Shown here piece by piece: positions 1 through 6,358 of a DNA stretch of 8,431 nt. The stretch comes from Bacteroidia bacterium (GTDB lineage Bacteria; Bacteroidota; Bacteroidia; JABEUT01), in the NCBI GenBank assembly GCA_013044305.1, contig JABEUT010000284.1, positions 1 through 8,431 on the forward strand, written 5' to 3'. Numbering within the stretch: position 1 is the first letter of the stretch; the number at the start of each line of letters is the position of its first letter. The notes under the pieces are model-generated. The model was not told the DNA's origin. It searched no databases and was given only the letters and a program-made list of their open reading frames with translations. Position numbers and translations under genes: made by a program.

Positions 1-486
1 GCTATAGAGGCTGAGAAAAACCTTAAAATGAAACTGGCGGAAATCGAAAAGAAGATATTCAATATTGGTGAACAATATTATGCCTTGAAAGAGATGAGCA
101 AGGAAACATTTGAAAAATACCAGCCCGTATATGAAAAAGAAAGGGGTGAAATTATGGGTAAGCTGGCTAAAATCTCAAATCCTATTTCTGACTTCAAAGA
201 AGCGATAGATAAGATTTCAAGGGTAACCCTGAAAGTCTCTGAAATATGGGCAAAGGGAGGAGCTGCTGCAAAAGAAAAAGTACAAAAACTGATATTTCCA
301 GGAGGGATTGTGTATAATCGCAAAAACGGGGCATTTCTGACTAAAGAAATAAACCCATTTTTTGAAATGATTCCGCAATTAGAGAAGGTTTTAGGGGGTA
401 ATAAAAAAGGGACTACCCCCTTTTTACAAGGACAGTCCCTTTTAGCGGAGAGAGAGGGATTCGAACCCCCGTTACCCGTAGGGTAA
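1..486 (+). CDS. Site-specific serine recombinase, C-terminal part (5' end outside window)
   Basis: The frame is open from the first base, so this is the tail of a longer gene. The visible part is a charged coiled-coil-like stretch (about residues 10-95) followed by a segment with QKLIFPGGIVYNRKNG and then KEINPFF. I recognise these as the closing portion of large serine recombinases of Bacteroidota, after the zinc-ribbon and coiled coil, where a phrase like FPDGIxYxK...RTxxVNSLF is typical. The catalytic serine domain is not in the window. The family cuts and rejoins DNA to integrate or excise mobile elements. The last 30 or so residues (from about GGNKKG) are read from a terminator-like hairpin and then from the complement of a tRNA-Ser gene (REGFEPP), so they are probably not a conserved part of the protein. 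The position against the tRNA 3' end suggests an integrated element lying to the left. A decayed or merely neighbouring recombinase is the alternative. Confidence 0.75.
   Translation, partial: AIEAEKNLKMKLAEIEKKIFNIGEQYYALKEMSKETFEKYQPVYEKERGEIMGKLAKISNPISDFKEAIDKISRVTLKVSEIWAKGGAAAKEKVQKLIFPGGIVYNRKNGAFLTKEINPFFEMIPQLEKVLGGNKKGTTPFLQGQSLLAEREGFEPPLPVG
394..425 (+). terminator. Terminator-like hairpin at the end of the recombinase frame
   Basis: GGGGGTA (394-400) pairs with TACCCCC (414-420) across a 13-nt loop and is followed at once by TTTTT (421-425), the form of an intrinsic terminator for plus-strand transcription. An alternative fold pairs AAAAAGGG (404-411) with CCCTTTTT (418-425). 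If it works as a terminator it would stop recombinase transcription before it runs antisense into the tRNA gene, although the reading frame itself has no stop until 486. Confidence 0.5.
403..443 (-). terminator. Rho-independent terminator of tRNA-Ser
   Basis: Read on the minus strand just downstream of the tRNA 3' end, AAAAGGGACT (443-434) pairs perfectly with AGTCCCTTTT (414-405). The second arm runs into a TTTTTT tract (408-403). A 10-bp stem, GC-rich core and U-tract are the standard intrinsic terminator features. It shares bases with the plus-strand hairpin at 394-425, so the two folds exclude each other, and the region could end transcription from both sides. Confidence 0.65.
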
Positions 487-531
487 AACAGTTTTCAAGA
501 CTGCCGCATTCAACCACTCTGCCATCTCTCC
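446..531 (-). tRNA. tRNA-Ser(UGA)
   Basis: This is a complete 86-nt class II tRNA on the minus strand. The acceptor stem GGAGAGA (531-525) pairs with TCTCTCC (453-447), and the discriminator is G (446). The D-arm begins GCAG. The anticodon stem GCAGT/ACTGT encloses the loop CTTGAAA with anticodon TGA. There is a long variable arm (ACCC TAC GGGT) as expected for serine, and a T-arm GGGGG-TTCGAAT-CCCTC. The 3' CCA is not encoded (CT follows the discriminator). A TATCTTTG box lies upstream at 551-544 and an intrinsic terminator lies downstream. It is the intact member of a tandem pair, and its 3' half overlaps the end of the recombinase reading frame. Confidence 0.95.
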
Positions 532-543
532 GAAAGAGGGTTG

Positions 544-551
544 CAAAGATA
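544..551 (-). promoter_or_regulatory. Bacteroidota -7 promoter box for tRNA-Ser
   Basis: TATCTTTG on the minus strand matches the TAnnTTTG consensus of the Bacteroidota primary sigma factor. It ends 12 nt before the mature 5' end of tRNA-Ser. I see no clear TTG element about 20 nt further upstream. The same octamer sits ahead of the neighbouring tRNA pseudogene, which supports both as real promoters. Confidence 0.6.
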
Positions 552-570
552 ACATACGTTTAGAAATATC

Positions 571-665
571 TTCGAACCCCCGGAACCCCGTGAAGGTTCA
601 ACGGTTTTTCCCAAAGGGATCCATTCGGACAAGACTGCCGCATTCAACCGCTCTGCCATCTCTCC
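571..665 (-). pseudogene. tRNA-Ser pseudogene (insertion in anticodon, 3' end lost)
   Basis: From 665 leftward the first 36 nt match the intact tRNA-Ser (531-496) at 35 of 36 positions, covering acceptor 5' strand, D-arm and the anticodon 5' half up to CTTG. A 21-nt insertion (about 629-609, with an internal inverted repeat TCCC-TTT-GGGA) then splits the anticodon between its second and third bases. After it the tRNA resumes with AAAACCGT, a variable arm GAACC...GGTTC and GGGGGTTCGAA. Homology ends there: the T-stem 3' strand and the acceptor 3' strand are missing and unrelated AT-rich DNA follows. The anticodon stem also has one A-C mismatch. It cannot fold into a normal tRNA. Processing of the insert as an intron is unlikely, because bacterial tRNA introns are self-splicing and far longer, and the 3' half would still be missing. 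Confidence 0.8.
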
Positions 666-943
666 TTTTTCTGCCGGAAGTGCGCAAAGATAGGGAAAGA
701 TTATTGTTGAATAAGCAATACCTGAAACCAGGAAAAGAGAAATACACGAACAACCGGGCTGCTTAATGAACATTGCTTAGTGAATATCTACGCTGATATT
801 GCTTGCTCATCTCGAAAAATATTACTAAAATTGCCATTCTGTGTGAAACACTTAAGCGAATAAAACGTAAAAAATAGTTAAAAACAGGTACTGAAGAGTT
901 ATAAATTATCAATTTTACGAAAGCTAATACAGTAAGGAAACAA
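666..943. other. Intergenic region between the tRNA pair and mltD
   Basis: About 280 bases without a supportable gene. The left end holds the minus-strand TATCTTTG box (685-692). The rest is AT-rich and should contain the mltD promoter on the plus strand, but I find no clean TAnnTTTG there. TAAGCAAT (712-719) and ATTGCTTA (772-779) form an inverted pair too far apart to interpret. Short open frames here have no coding character. Confidence 0.5.
685..692 (-). promoter_or_regulatory. Bacteroidota -7 promoter box ahead of the tRNA pseudogene
   Basis: TATCTTTG on the minus strand, identical to the box before the intact tRNA, ends 19 nt before the pseudogene 5' end. A TTG (718-716) lies 23 nt upstream, slightly long for the -33 element. 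This promoter could transcribe the pseudogene and also read into the intact tRNA-Ser, so it may have been kept for that reason. Confidence 0.5.
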
Positions 944-2401
944 ATGAAGCGCATTTTCATCATATTGGGAATTGTAACTATTGCCGGTACAGGCTACGGC
1001 CAGAATACTAAAGGTAAGAACACCTCTGTTAAAAAGGACTCTACTCTTTTTCAGGACGATCCTATTGCGGCCTCTCTCGATAGCCTTTCGAGGCTTAACT
1101 TTTTTGAGAAGGGATACGATGTGGTGAAGTCGCCTAATTTTCATTTTTCACCCGATTCGGTGCCTTCATACAGCGACGCTGAAATAGAAGAGCGCATGTC
1201 GAAACTTGACGCCAACACCCCGTTCGACCTGCAATACAACGATGTGGTTAAGCAATACATCAACCTTTATGTGAAGAAAAAACAGCTCACCTCGCGCATT
1301 CTGGGGCTCTCGCGGCTTTACTTCCCCATGCTTGAGCAAATACTCGACCGTTATAAGATGCCTCTCGAATTAAAATACCTTGCGGTAGTAGAGTCGGCGC
1401 TTAACCCCACGGCCTGTTCCAGGGCAGGTGCAAGGGGTATGTGGCAGTTCATGTACACCACAGGCAAGCTATATAACCTGCAAATAAACTCATATACAGA
1501 CGACCGGAACGATGTGGTGAAATCAACCATTGCGGCATGCGAATTCCTTAAATTCCTCTACTCTACTTTTGGCGACTGGCAGCTTGCCATTGCAGCATAT
1601 AATTGCGGCCCCATGGAGGTAAGCAAAGCCATCAGGCGCTCCGGCGGTAAAACCAACTTTTGGGCCATACGCCCCTACCTGCCCCGGGAAACGGAGGGCT
1701 ACGTGCCGGCTTTTATAGCGGTTAACTATGTAATGAACTATGCCACCTCATATAACATATACCCAAGCATACCCATTGAAACCTATTTTGATGTGGATAC
1801 CATCTCGGTGCACCACCAGCTTACCTTTCAGCAAATATCCAACTACCTCCGCATTTCAACCGATGAAATAGCTTATCTCAACCCTTGTTATAAGCTCGAT
1901 GTAATTCCTTATTCAAGTGATGGCTGCTATACCCTTTGCCTCCCTGTTTCAAAGGTGGGAACCTTTGTAACCAATGAGGACAGCATATACGCCCTCGCCA
2001 AAAAGGACACCCTCACCAGCCGGCAGATACTTGCCATGCAGGAAAGCCAGCCTCAAGTGGAGTACCACCGGGTATTGCGCGGAGAACATTTAAGCTCCAT
2101 TGCAAACCGTTACCATTGCACGGTACGGGAACTGAAGGAATGGAACGGCCTAAGAAGCGCATATGTAAAACCCGGGCAGCACCTGATGGTATATGTAAGC
2201 CGCGGTAGGCATAAGGAGACGGCAACGGCACGAAAGGGCCGCTCGAAGGATATTTATACGGTACAGGCAGGCGACACTCTTTGGCATATATCGCAGGCTA
2301 CCGGCATTTCCATGGCACAGCTGAAAAAACTCAACCACATCAATGGCAATTTCAAACTGTCGCCGGGTGCAAGAATTCGTTTGAGCGCCAATGCAGGATA
2401 A
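944..2401 (+). CDS. mltD: Membrane-bound lytic transglycosylase D-type (GH23 with LysM repeats)
   Basis: This is a 485-residue exported murein hydrolase. It cleaves the MurNAc-GlcNAc bond of peptidoglycan with formation of 1,6-anhydro-MurNAc. Residues 1-20 look like a Sec signal peptide (MKRIFIILGIVTIAGTGYGQ) without a lipobox. The GH23 SLT domain spans about 125-275: the catalytic Glu is E150 in AVVESALNP, followed by GARGMWQFM (162-170) and AYNCGP (218-223). A degenerate LysM-like segment lies near 288-335 (ending YTLCLPVS), and two clear LysM domains lie at about 373-418 and 438-482 (YTVQAGDTLWHIS), which bind glycan strands. A purine-rich AAGGA sits 5 nt before the ATG. It is monocistronic here and ends 3 bp from the convergent amidohydrolase. 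Domain order and length fit the MltD family well. Confidence 0.92.
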   Translation: MKRIFIILGIVTIAGTGYGQNTKGKNTSVKKDSTLFQDDPIAASLDSLSRLNFFEKGYDVVKSPNFHFSPDSVPSYSDAEIEERMSKLDANTPFDLQYNDVVKQYINLYVKKKQLTSRILGLSRLYFPMLEQILDRYKMPLELKYLAVVESALNPTACSRAGARGMWQFMYTTGKLYNLQINSYTDDRNDVVKSTIAACEFLKFLYSTFGDWQLAIAAYNCGPMEVSKAIRRSGGKTNFWAIRPYLPRETEGYVPAFIAVNYVMNYATSYNIYPSIPIETYFDVDTISVHHQLTFQQISNYLRISTDEIAYLNPCYKLDVIPYSSDGCYTLCLPVSKVGTFVTNEDSIYALAKKDTLTSRQILAMQESQPQVEYHRVLRGEHLSSIANRYHCTVRELKEWNGLRSAYVKPGQHLMVYVSRGRHKETATARKGRSKDIYTVQAGDTLWHISQATGISMAQLKKLNHINGNFKLSPGARIRLSANAG

Positions 2402-2404
2402 ATA

Positions 2405-3646
2405 TCAGCTTCCCCTAAGGCTGCTAAATGCTATATAGGCCATAAGGCCCATGCCTGTTTCCAGGGCATTCTCATCAATATTAAACGTAGGGGTATGTAC
2501 CCCCGAAACAATTCCTTTTGCCTTGTTGCCTGTGCCCAGCCGGTAGAAACAGGCCGGTTTTACCTGGGAATAGAATGAGAAATCTTCCGAGGTCATGCTT
2601 TTTTCCAGGTCCGTTACATTCTCTTTACCAAGGTATATTTCGGCGGCGTGGCGTGCAATGCCGGTGGCCTTATCGTCGTTCACAAGCGCCGGATATCCCT
2701 TTTCAATCCTTACAAGGCAATTGCCGCCCATTTCGCCGGCAATGAGGCAAACGGTATCGTTAATAATCCGGTGCGCCTCGTTTCTCCACTCTTCATTCAT
2801 GGTTCTGAAGGTGCCTTCAAGCTTTACTTCCTGCGGAATGACATTGGTTGCCCCGTTTCCCTGAATATTGCCGAAAGACAGTACGGTGGGGATACTGTTC
2901 AAAGGTTTTAACATAAATTTTTCTTCCAGGGCCAGCAGCACACGCGAGGCAATAAGTATAGGGTTGATATAGGTGCCGCGCATAGCTGCATGTCCGCCCT
3001 TGCCACCGATGGTTAGGTATATCTCATCGCACGATGCCATATAGGCGCCTTTACGGAATCCGGTTTTGCCTGCTTCGAGCGGGGGAAAAACGTGCTGGGC
3101 AAATATATATTCGGGGGCCGGATCGTTTAGTGCGCCTTCATTTATCATCATGGATGCCCCGCCGGGTAATCTTTCTTCGCCGGGCTGGAAGATAAGTTCA
3201 ACCACCCCTTTCCAGTGTTCCTTAATTTCGCCGAGTATCATGGCTGTGCCCAGCAGCGATGCCATGTGAACGTCGTGCCCGCAGGCGTGCATTATATTTT
3301 GGTTCTTCGACTTGTAGGATACATCGTTCTGTTCGCTTATGGGCAGGGCGTCCATATCGGCACGCAAGGCAATAACCTTACTGCCGCCGTTTCCGGTAAT
3401 ACAGGCAATCAGACCTGTGCCGGCTGCTTTTCTTATGGTAATTCCCGGAACTTTTTCCAATAAAATGTGGCGTACGTATTCACTTGTTTTAAACTCTTTG
3501 AACGACAATTCGGGTTCTGAATGCAAGTGTCTCCTGATGGCAATTATTTCCGCAAGATGTTTGGCAGCAAGAGTCCTTATTAGCTCTGTAATTTCCACTT
3601 GGCTGTGTGTATATATGCGCAGGGACGATATAAATCGTCCCTGCAT
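2405..3646 (-). CDS. M20D family metallo-amidohydrolase (N-acyl-amino-acid/hippurate hydrolase type)
   Basis: A 413-residue zinc-dependent hydrolase of the M20D (IAA-amino-acid/hippurate/N-acetyl-diaminopimelate deacylase) family, which cleaves N-acyl bonds of amino acids. The visible metal and catalytic residues are HACGHD (H120, C122, H124), PGEE (E157 as general base, E158 as ligand), H185 in AQHV, and H384 in GVHTPTFNIDE. The dimerisation domain lies around 205-320 (GGKGGHAAM). All key residues are present, so it should be active, but the substrate cannot be told from sequence. No signal peptide is seen, so it is likely cytoplasmic. The start is uncertain. ATG at 3646 gives 16 residues read from a perfect palindrome (3619-3644). 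A GTG at 3598 begins VEITELIRTLAAKH, where relatives usually start. It lies 28 bp after gldJ on the same strand and may be cotranscribed. Confidence 0.88.
   Translation of the reverse strand: MQGRFISSLRIYTHSQVEITELIRTLAAKHLAEIIAIRRHLHSEPELSFKEFKTSEYVRHILLEKVPGITIRKAAGTGLIACITGNGGSKVIALRADMDALPISEQNDVSYKSKNQNIMHACGHDVHMASLLGTAMILGEIKEHWKGVVELIFQPGEERLPGGASMMINEGALNDPAPEYIFAQHVFPPLEAGKTGFRKGAYMASCDEIYLTIGGKGGHAAMRGTYINPILIASRVLLALEEKFMLKPLNSIPTVLSFGNIQGNGATNVIPQEVKLEGTFRTMNEEWRNEAHRIINDTVCLIAGEMGGNCLVRIEKGYPALVNDDKATGIARHAAEIYLGKENVTDLEKSMTSEDFSFYSQVKPACFYRLGTGNKAKGIVSGVHTPTFNIDENALETGMGLMAYIAFSSLRGS
3619..3644. repeat. Perfect 26-bp palindromic repeat at the amidohydrolase start
   Basis: GCAGGGACGAT (3619-3629) and ATCGTCCCTGC (3634-3644) are exact reverse complements separated by ATAA, an 11-bp stem with a 4-nt loop. 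No T-tract follows on either strand, so it is not a textbook terminator. It sits directly after the ATG at 3646 and fills the first codons of the longest amidohydrolase frame. The form resembles the small dispersed GGGACG...CGTCCC palindromes that occur in many copies in some bacterial genomes, but only one copy is in this window. Confidence 0.75.
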
Positions 3647-3674
3647 TAAATTTCTATCGTTTCAAATTCTTCTA

Positions 3675-5294
3675 CTAATCATGTCCTCCCGCCTGTTTGC
3701 CTCCCAAGCCGAGGGGGCTTCCTACACGGGTCATGGCGCAACGGAATCCTATATAATCGGTAGCCTGATGTTCGTCGAGGTACCGGCGTGTGCCGGGGCT
3801 CATCCAAAAGGCGCGGTCTTTCCATGAGCCGCCTTTATACACGTGTGTGTCATCGCCTATCAGTGTGCTTGTGCCGGTTTCATACATCACCTTATTTCCC
3901 ATTTGGCCGGCTTGCTGCATATTATGGTAATACTGGCTCGATACAATGTCGCCGTCTTTATAATCCCTGTAATCGGCATCATGGCCTGTGCTGGCATTGT
4001 AATTCCTGCGGGCAAACTGTCCGATAAGGTTATCCGTTTTTACGTTTTGCTGGTTGCCTTTTGATGTTACGGGCCTGTATTTAACCTGTCCGGGTACTCC
4101 AACAATGTCGTTCAAGGTATCAATTATGCTTCCGTCCTGGGCTTTCACCACGTGCGAGTCATATTCTATAGAGTCTTCCGTTTGTATTTCACCATCCTGC
4201 ACAACGGGTGTTTTAAACACGTTGCCTCTGAATGACCTGAAATCGCTTTCATCTTCGGGGGTAAGCGGCCTGTAAACATCCATTACCCATTCGCTTACGT
4301 TACCGGCCATTCCATACAAGCCATAATCGTTTGGCCAGAAGGAATACACCGGCGCCGTAATGTCGGCGGCATCGTTCAGGTTGCCGGCAACGCCCATGTT
4401 ATCGCCGCCGCCGATCTTAAAGTCTGCGAGTTCTTCGCCAAGGTATTTTTCTTCGGGGTTACGTGTGGCGTGTCCGTTCCAGGGATATATCCTCCTCTGG
4501 CTTACGGTTACGCCTCCGAATTCAACGCGGAGGTTACCTACCAGTCCGAGTGCTGCAAATTCCCATTCGGCTTCGGTAGGCAGGCGGTAGTCAGGCAGGA
4601 ATATCCCATCTTCCATTCTCACGCCTCTTGTTCCCGATCCTTTGGGGTCCATGTCGTGGAGCGGCACATTGATCTGTCCTCCGAACTTGCCTGCAAGGTA
4701 TGCATCGGTATTAAAATAGTCGCCTTCGTCAAAGCCGAGGGTGGCTATTATTCCTTCGCGAAGCAGGATGAATTCATTCACCCTGTCGGTACGCCATTTG
4801 CAAAAATCGGAAGCCTGGAGCCAGTTTACGCCCACTACAGGGTAATCGGCATAAGCGGGGTGGCGCAGGTAGTATTTAACATAAGGTTCGTTAAATGCAA
4901 GGGGATCTCTCCAGCAAAGGGTATCTGGCAGCGCTTTTACCAGTATTTCGTGGTAGTCGGTTGGTCCGAACACGCTGTTCAGCCAGTAAAGATACTCGCG
5001 GTAGTTGGTGTTGGTTACCTCTGTTTCATCCATGTAAAAAGACGAAACGGTAACTCTTCTGGGCATGTTGTTCCAGTCGTACATTACGTCATCTTCGGTT
5101 CTGCCCATGGTGAATGTGCCGCCTTCAATGAATACAAGTCCGGGGCCGGTTTCCTGTTCTTCATAAGGCACTACCTGAAAGCCGCCGAATTTAGGGTTGT
5201 TGTAATCCCATCCGGTAACAGGTGACCTTTCGTGTGCGCAGGCTGCAAGAAACAGTGTTGCTGCAATGCCTGCTATTCTGGCTTTTCTGTTCAT
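3675..5294 (-). CDS. gldJ: Gliding motility/type IX secretion lipoprotein GldJ-like (FGE-sulfatase fold)
   Basis: A 539-residue predicted lipoprotein. The start at 5294 gives MNRKARIAGIAATLFLAAC with lipobox LAAC (C19). Earlier in-frame codons would overlap the upstream porP-like gene and bury the signal peptide. The rest is a formylglycine-generating-enzyme-like (FGE/SUMF1) domain from about residue 52 to 525, with GLVFIEGGTFTMG, SFYMDETEVTN, YRLPTEAEWEFAA, YGMAGNVSEWV and, near the C-terminus, VYKGGSWKDRAFW and YIGFRCAM. The TGW motif after the lipid cysteine, GPGLVFIEGG and DDVMYDWNN match GldJ better than its paralogue GldK/PorK. No cysteine pair is seen at the usual FGE catalytic position, so it should be structural rather than enzymatic. 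In Flavobacterium, GldJ is an outer-membrane lipoprotein needed for gliding and type IX secretion and for stable GldK. It follows the porP-like gene by 59 bp, probably in one transcript. Confidence 0.85.
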   Translation of the reverse strand: MNRKARIAGIAATLFLAACAHERSPVTGWDYNNPKFGGFQVVPYEEQETGPGLVFIEGGTFTMGRTEDDVMYDWNNMPRRVTVSSFYMDETEVTNTNYREYLYWLNSVFGPTDYHEILVKALPDTLCWRDPLAFNEPYVKYYLRHPAYADYPVVGVNWLQASDFCKWRTDRVNEFILLREGIIATLGFDEGDYFNTDAYLAGKFGGQINVPLHDMDPKGSGTRGVRMEDGIFLPDYRLPTEAEWEFAALGLVGNLRVEFGGVTVSQRRIYPWNGHATRNPEEKYLGEELADFKIGGGDNMGVAGNLNDAADITAPVYSFWPNDYGLYGMAGNVSEWVMDVYRPLTPEDESDFRSFRGNVFKTPVVQDGEIQTEDSIEYDSHVVKAQDGSIIDTLNDIVGVPGQVKYRPVTSKGNQQNVKTDNLIGQFARRNYNASTGHDADYRDYKDGDIVSSQYYHNMQQAGQMGNKVMYETGTSTLIGDDTHVYKGGSWKDRAFWMSPGTRRYLDEHQATDYIGFRCAMTRVGSPLGLGGKQAGGHD

Positions 5295-5353
5295 ACTCTT
5301 GTTGGTTTTATAGAGGGAGCTTGATGATTTTCTTCTTTTTTTCAATTCTATGC

Positions 5354-6328
5354 TTAGAAGGAGGGGCAGCTTATTGTTCTGTAATGACGTATTTTCGGCC
5401 GGCACGAAAATATGAACATGAGCGATATTTCCTGTGCGCCTGCTGTAGCTTCGGTTAGTTTGGATACGGTTATGTCGTAGCTGTACCCCATCCTTATGGA
5501 TTTTTTCTGAAATCCTATTAGTGCAATTATGGCATCCTGGTTCCTGTACCATAAGCCGCCTACTATTGGTCCTTTCATAAGATAAAAACCTAAATTAAGC
5601 TGGGTAAAATCCTGCTGCTTTACAAACAGCACATCGGGCGATATGGTTACCTGATCGTCTTGCGAATAATGGTTGCTTAGCGGTATCATGGCTCCGGCGT
5701 GGGCAGTAAGCCGCATGGGCAATGGGCTTCCTACACCTACAAACGACTCATCGGGTTGTGTAAGGTGGTCGGCCGCGAAACCGAAGAACAGGTTTTTGCT
5801 GTAGCCTAAAAGGCCTGCCGAAAAGTCGGGCGTTGCAATGCTCGATCGTGTAATCTGTTCACTGGTGGCAAGTACGAAGCCGCGTCGCGGGTCTATCATA
5901 TCGCCGAAGTTCAGCTTGCCTTCATCCAGACTCTTTTCCATATAGGTGGCCTGAAAGCCGGCGCTTATGGAGAAGGTTCTTGATACGGTAAGCTGATAAG
6001 CATAAATAAGACTTGCACAGGTGGTGGTAAGGGTAGCCAGGCCTGCCTGGTCTTGCGATAGCAGTAAGCCTACGCCTCCGTTAAGCCCGTCGACATGCTG
6101 GTCGTATGATGCGCTGTAGGTAACAAACGTACCCGGTATCGCCGGCCATTCATCGCGGAAGTTCATGCAGATTCTGGGGCAGCGCGCACTGCCTGCAAAA
6201 GCAGGATTCAGGTATAGCGGATTCGCGTAGAATTGCGAAAACTCGGGGTCCTGGGCATACAATTTATTATCCATAAATGCACTTCCCATAATCGTGATGG
6301 TGATAAAAAAAAGTAATGCTTTTCTCAT
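5354..6328 (-). CDS. PorP/SprF family type IX secretion outer-membrane protein
   Basis: A 324-residue predicted outer-membrane beta-barrel. After a signal peptide (MRKALLFFITITIMGSAF..., cleavage likely near LYAQ, residues 23-26) comes the family hallmark DPEFSQFYANPLYLNPAFAG. Alternating hydrophobic strands follow, then EISLMFIFSC and a short CPSF tail, as in PorP/SprF proteins. Members take part in type IX secretion (PorP of Porphyromonas) or in surface attachment of secreted adhesins (SprF with SprB). I chose ATG 6328 because it starts a proper signal peptide and lies 22 nt after the promoter box at 6351-6358. ATG 6343 would leave almost no leader, and the longest frame (6370) starts upstream of that box. 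It is the first gene of an apparent porP-gldJ unit. Which paralogue class it belongs to cannot be settled without a tree. Confidence 0.88.
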   Translation of the reverse strand: MRKALLFFITITIMGSAFMDNKLYAQDPEFSQFYANPLYLNPAFAGSARCPRICMNFRDEWPAIPGTFVTYSASYDQHVDGLNGGVGLLLSQDQAGLATLTTTCASLIYAYQLTVSRTFSISAGFQATYMEKSLDEGKLNFGDMIDPRRGFVLATSEQITRSSIATPDFSAGLLGYSKNLFFGFAADHLTQPDESFVGVGSPLPMRLTAHAGAMIPLSNHYSQDDQVTISPDVLFVKQQDFTQLNLGFYLMKGPIVGGLWYRNQDAIIALIGFQKKSIRMGYSYDITVSKLTEATAGAQEISLMFIFSCRPKIRHYRTISCPSF

Positions 6329-6350
6329 GCGTTGGGGCAACATTAGTTTG

Positions 6351-6358
6351 CAAATATA
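6351..6358 (-). promoter_or_regulatory. Bacteroidota -7 promoter box for the porP-gldJ unit
   Basis: TATATTTG on the minus strand fits TAnnTTTG and ends 22 nt before the chosen ATG (6328), giving a short leader. No clear TTG lies at the usual -33 distance. It supports rejecting the longer reading frame that starts at 6370. Confidence 0.55.

Noticed and set aside
609..629. The insertion in the tRNA pseudogene as a spliced intron
   Set aside because: It is only 21 nt, far too short for a bacterial self-splicing intron, and the tRNA 3' half is missing anyway.
510..773. Minus-strand open frame of 87 codons across the tRNA pseudogene
   Set aside because: Most of it is translation of tRNA sequence (GEMAERLNAAVL), a well-known false protein pattern.
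4470..5225. 251-codon open frame on the plus strand inside gldJ
   Set aside because: It is the reverse complement of a strongly recognisable gene and its translation has no domain-like or compositional sense; treated as a shadow frame.
5295..5552. 86-residue N-terminal extension of the GldJ frame up to an ATG at 5552
   Set aside because: It overlaps the end of the porP-like gene, has no family resemblance, and would bury the clear lipoprotein signal peptide that begins at 5294.
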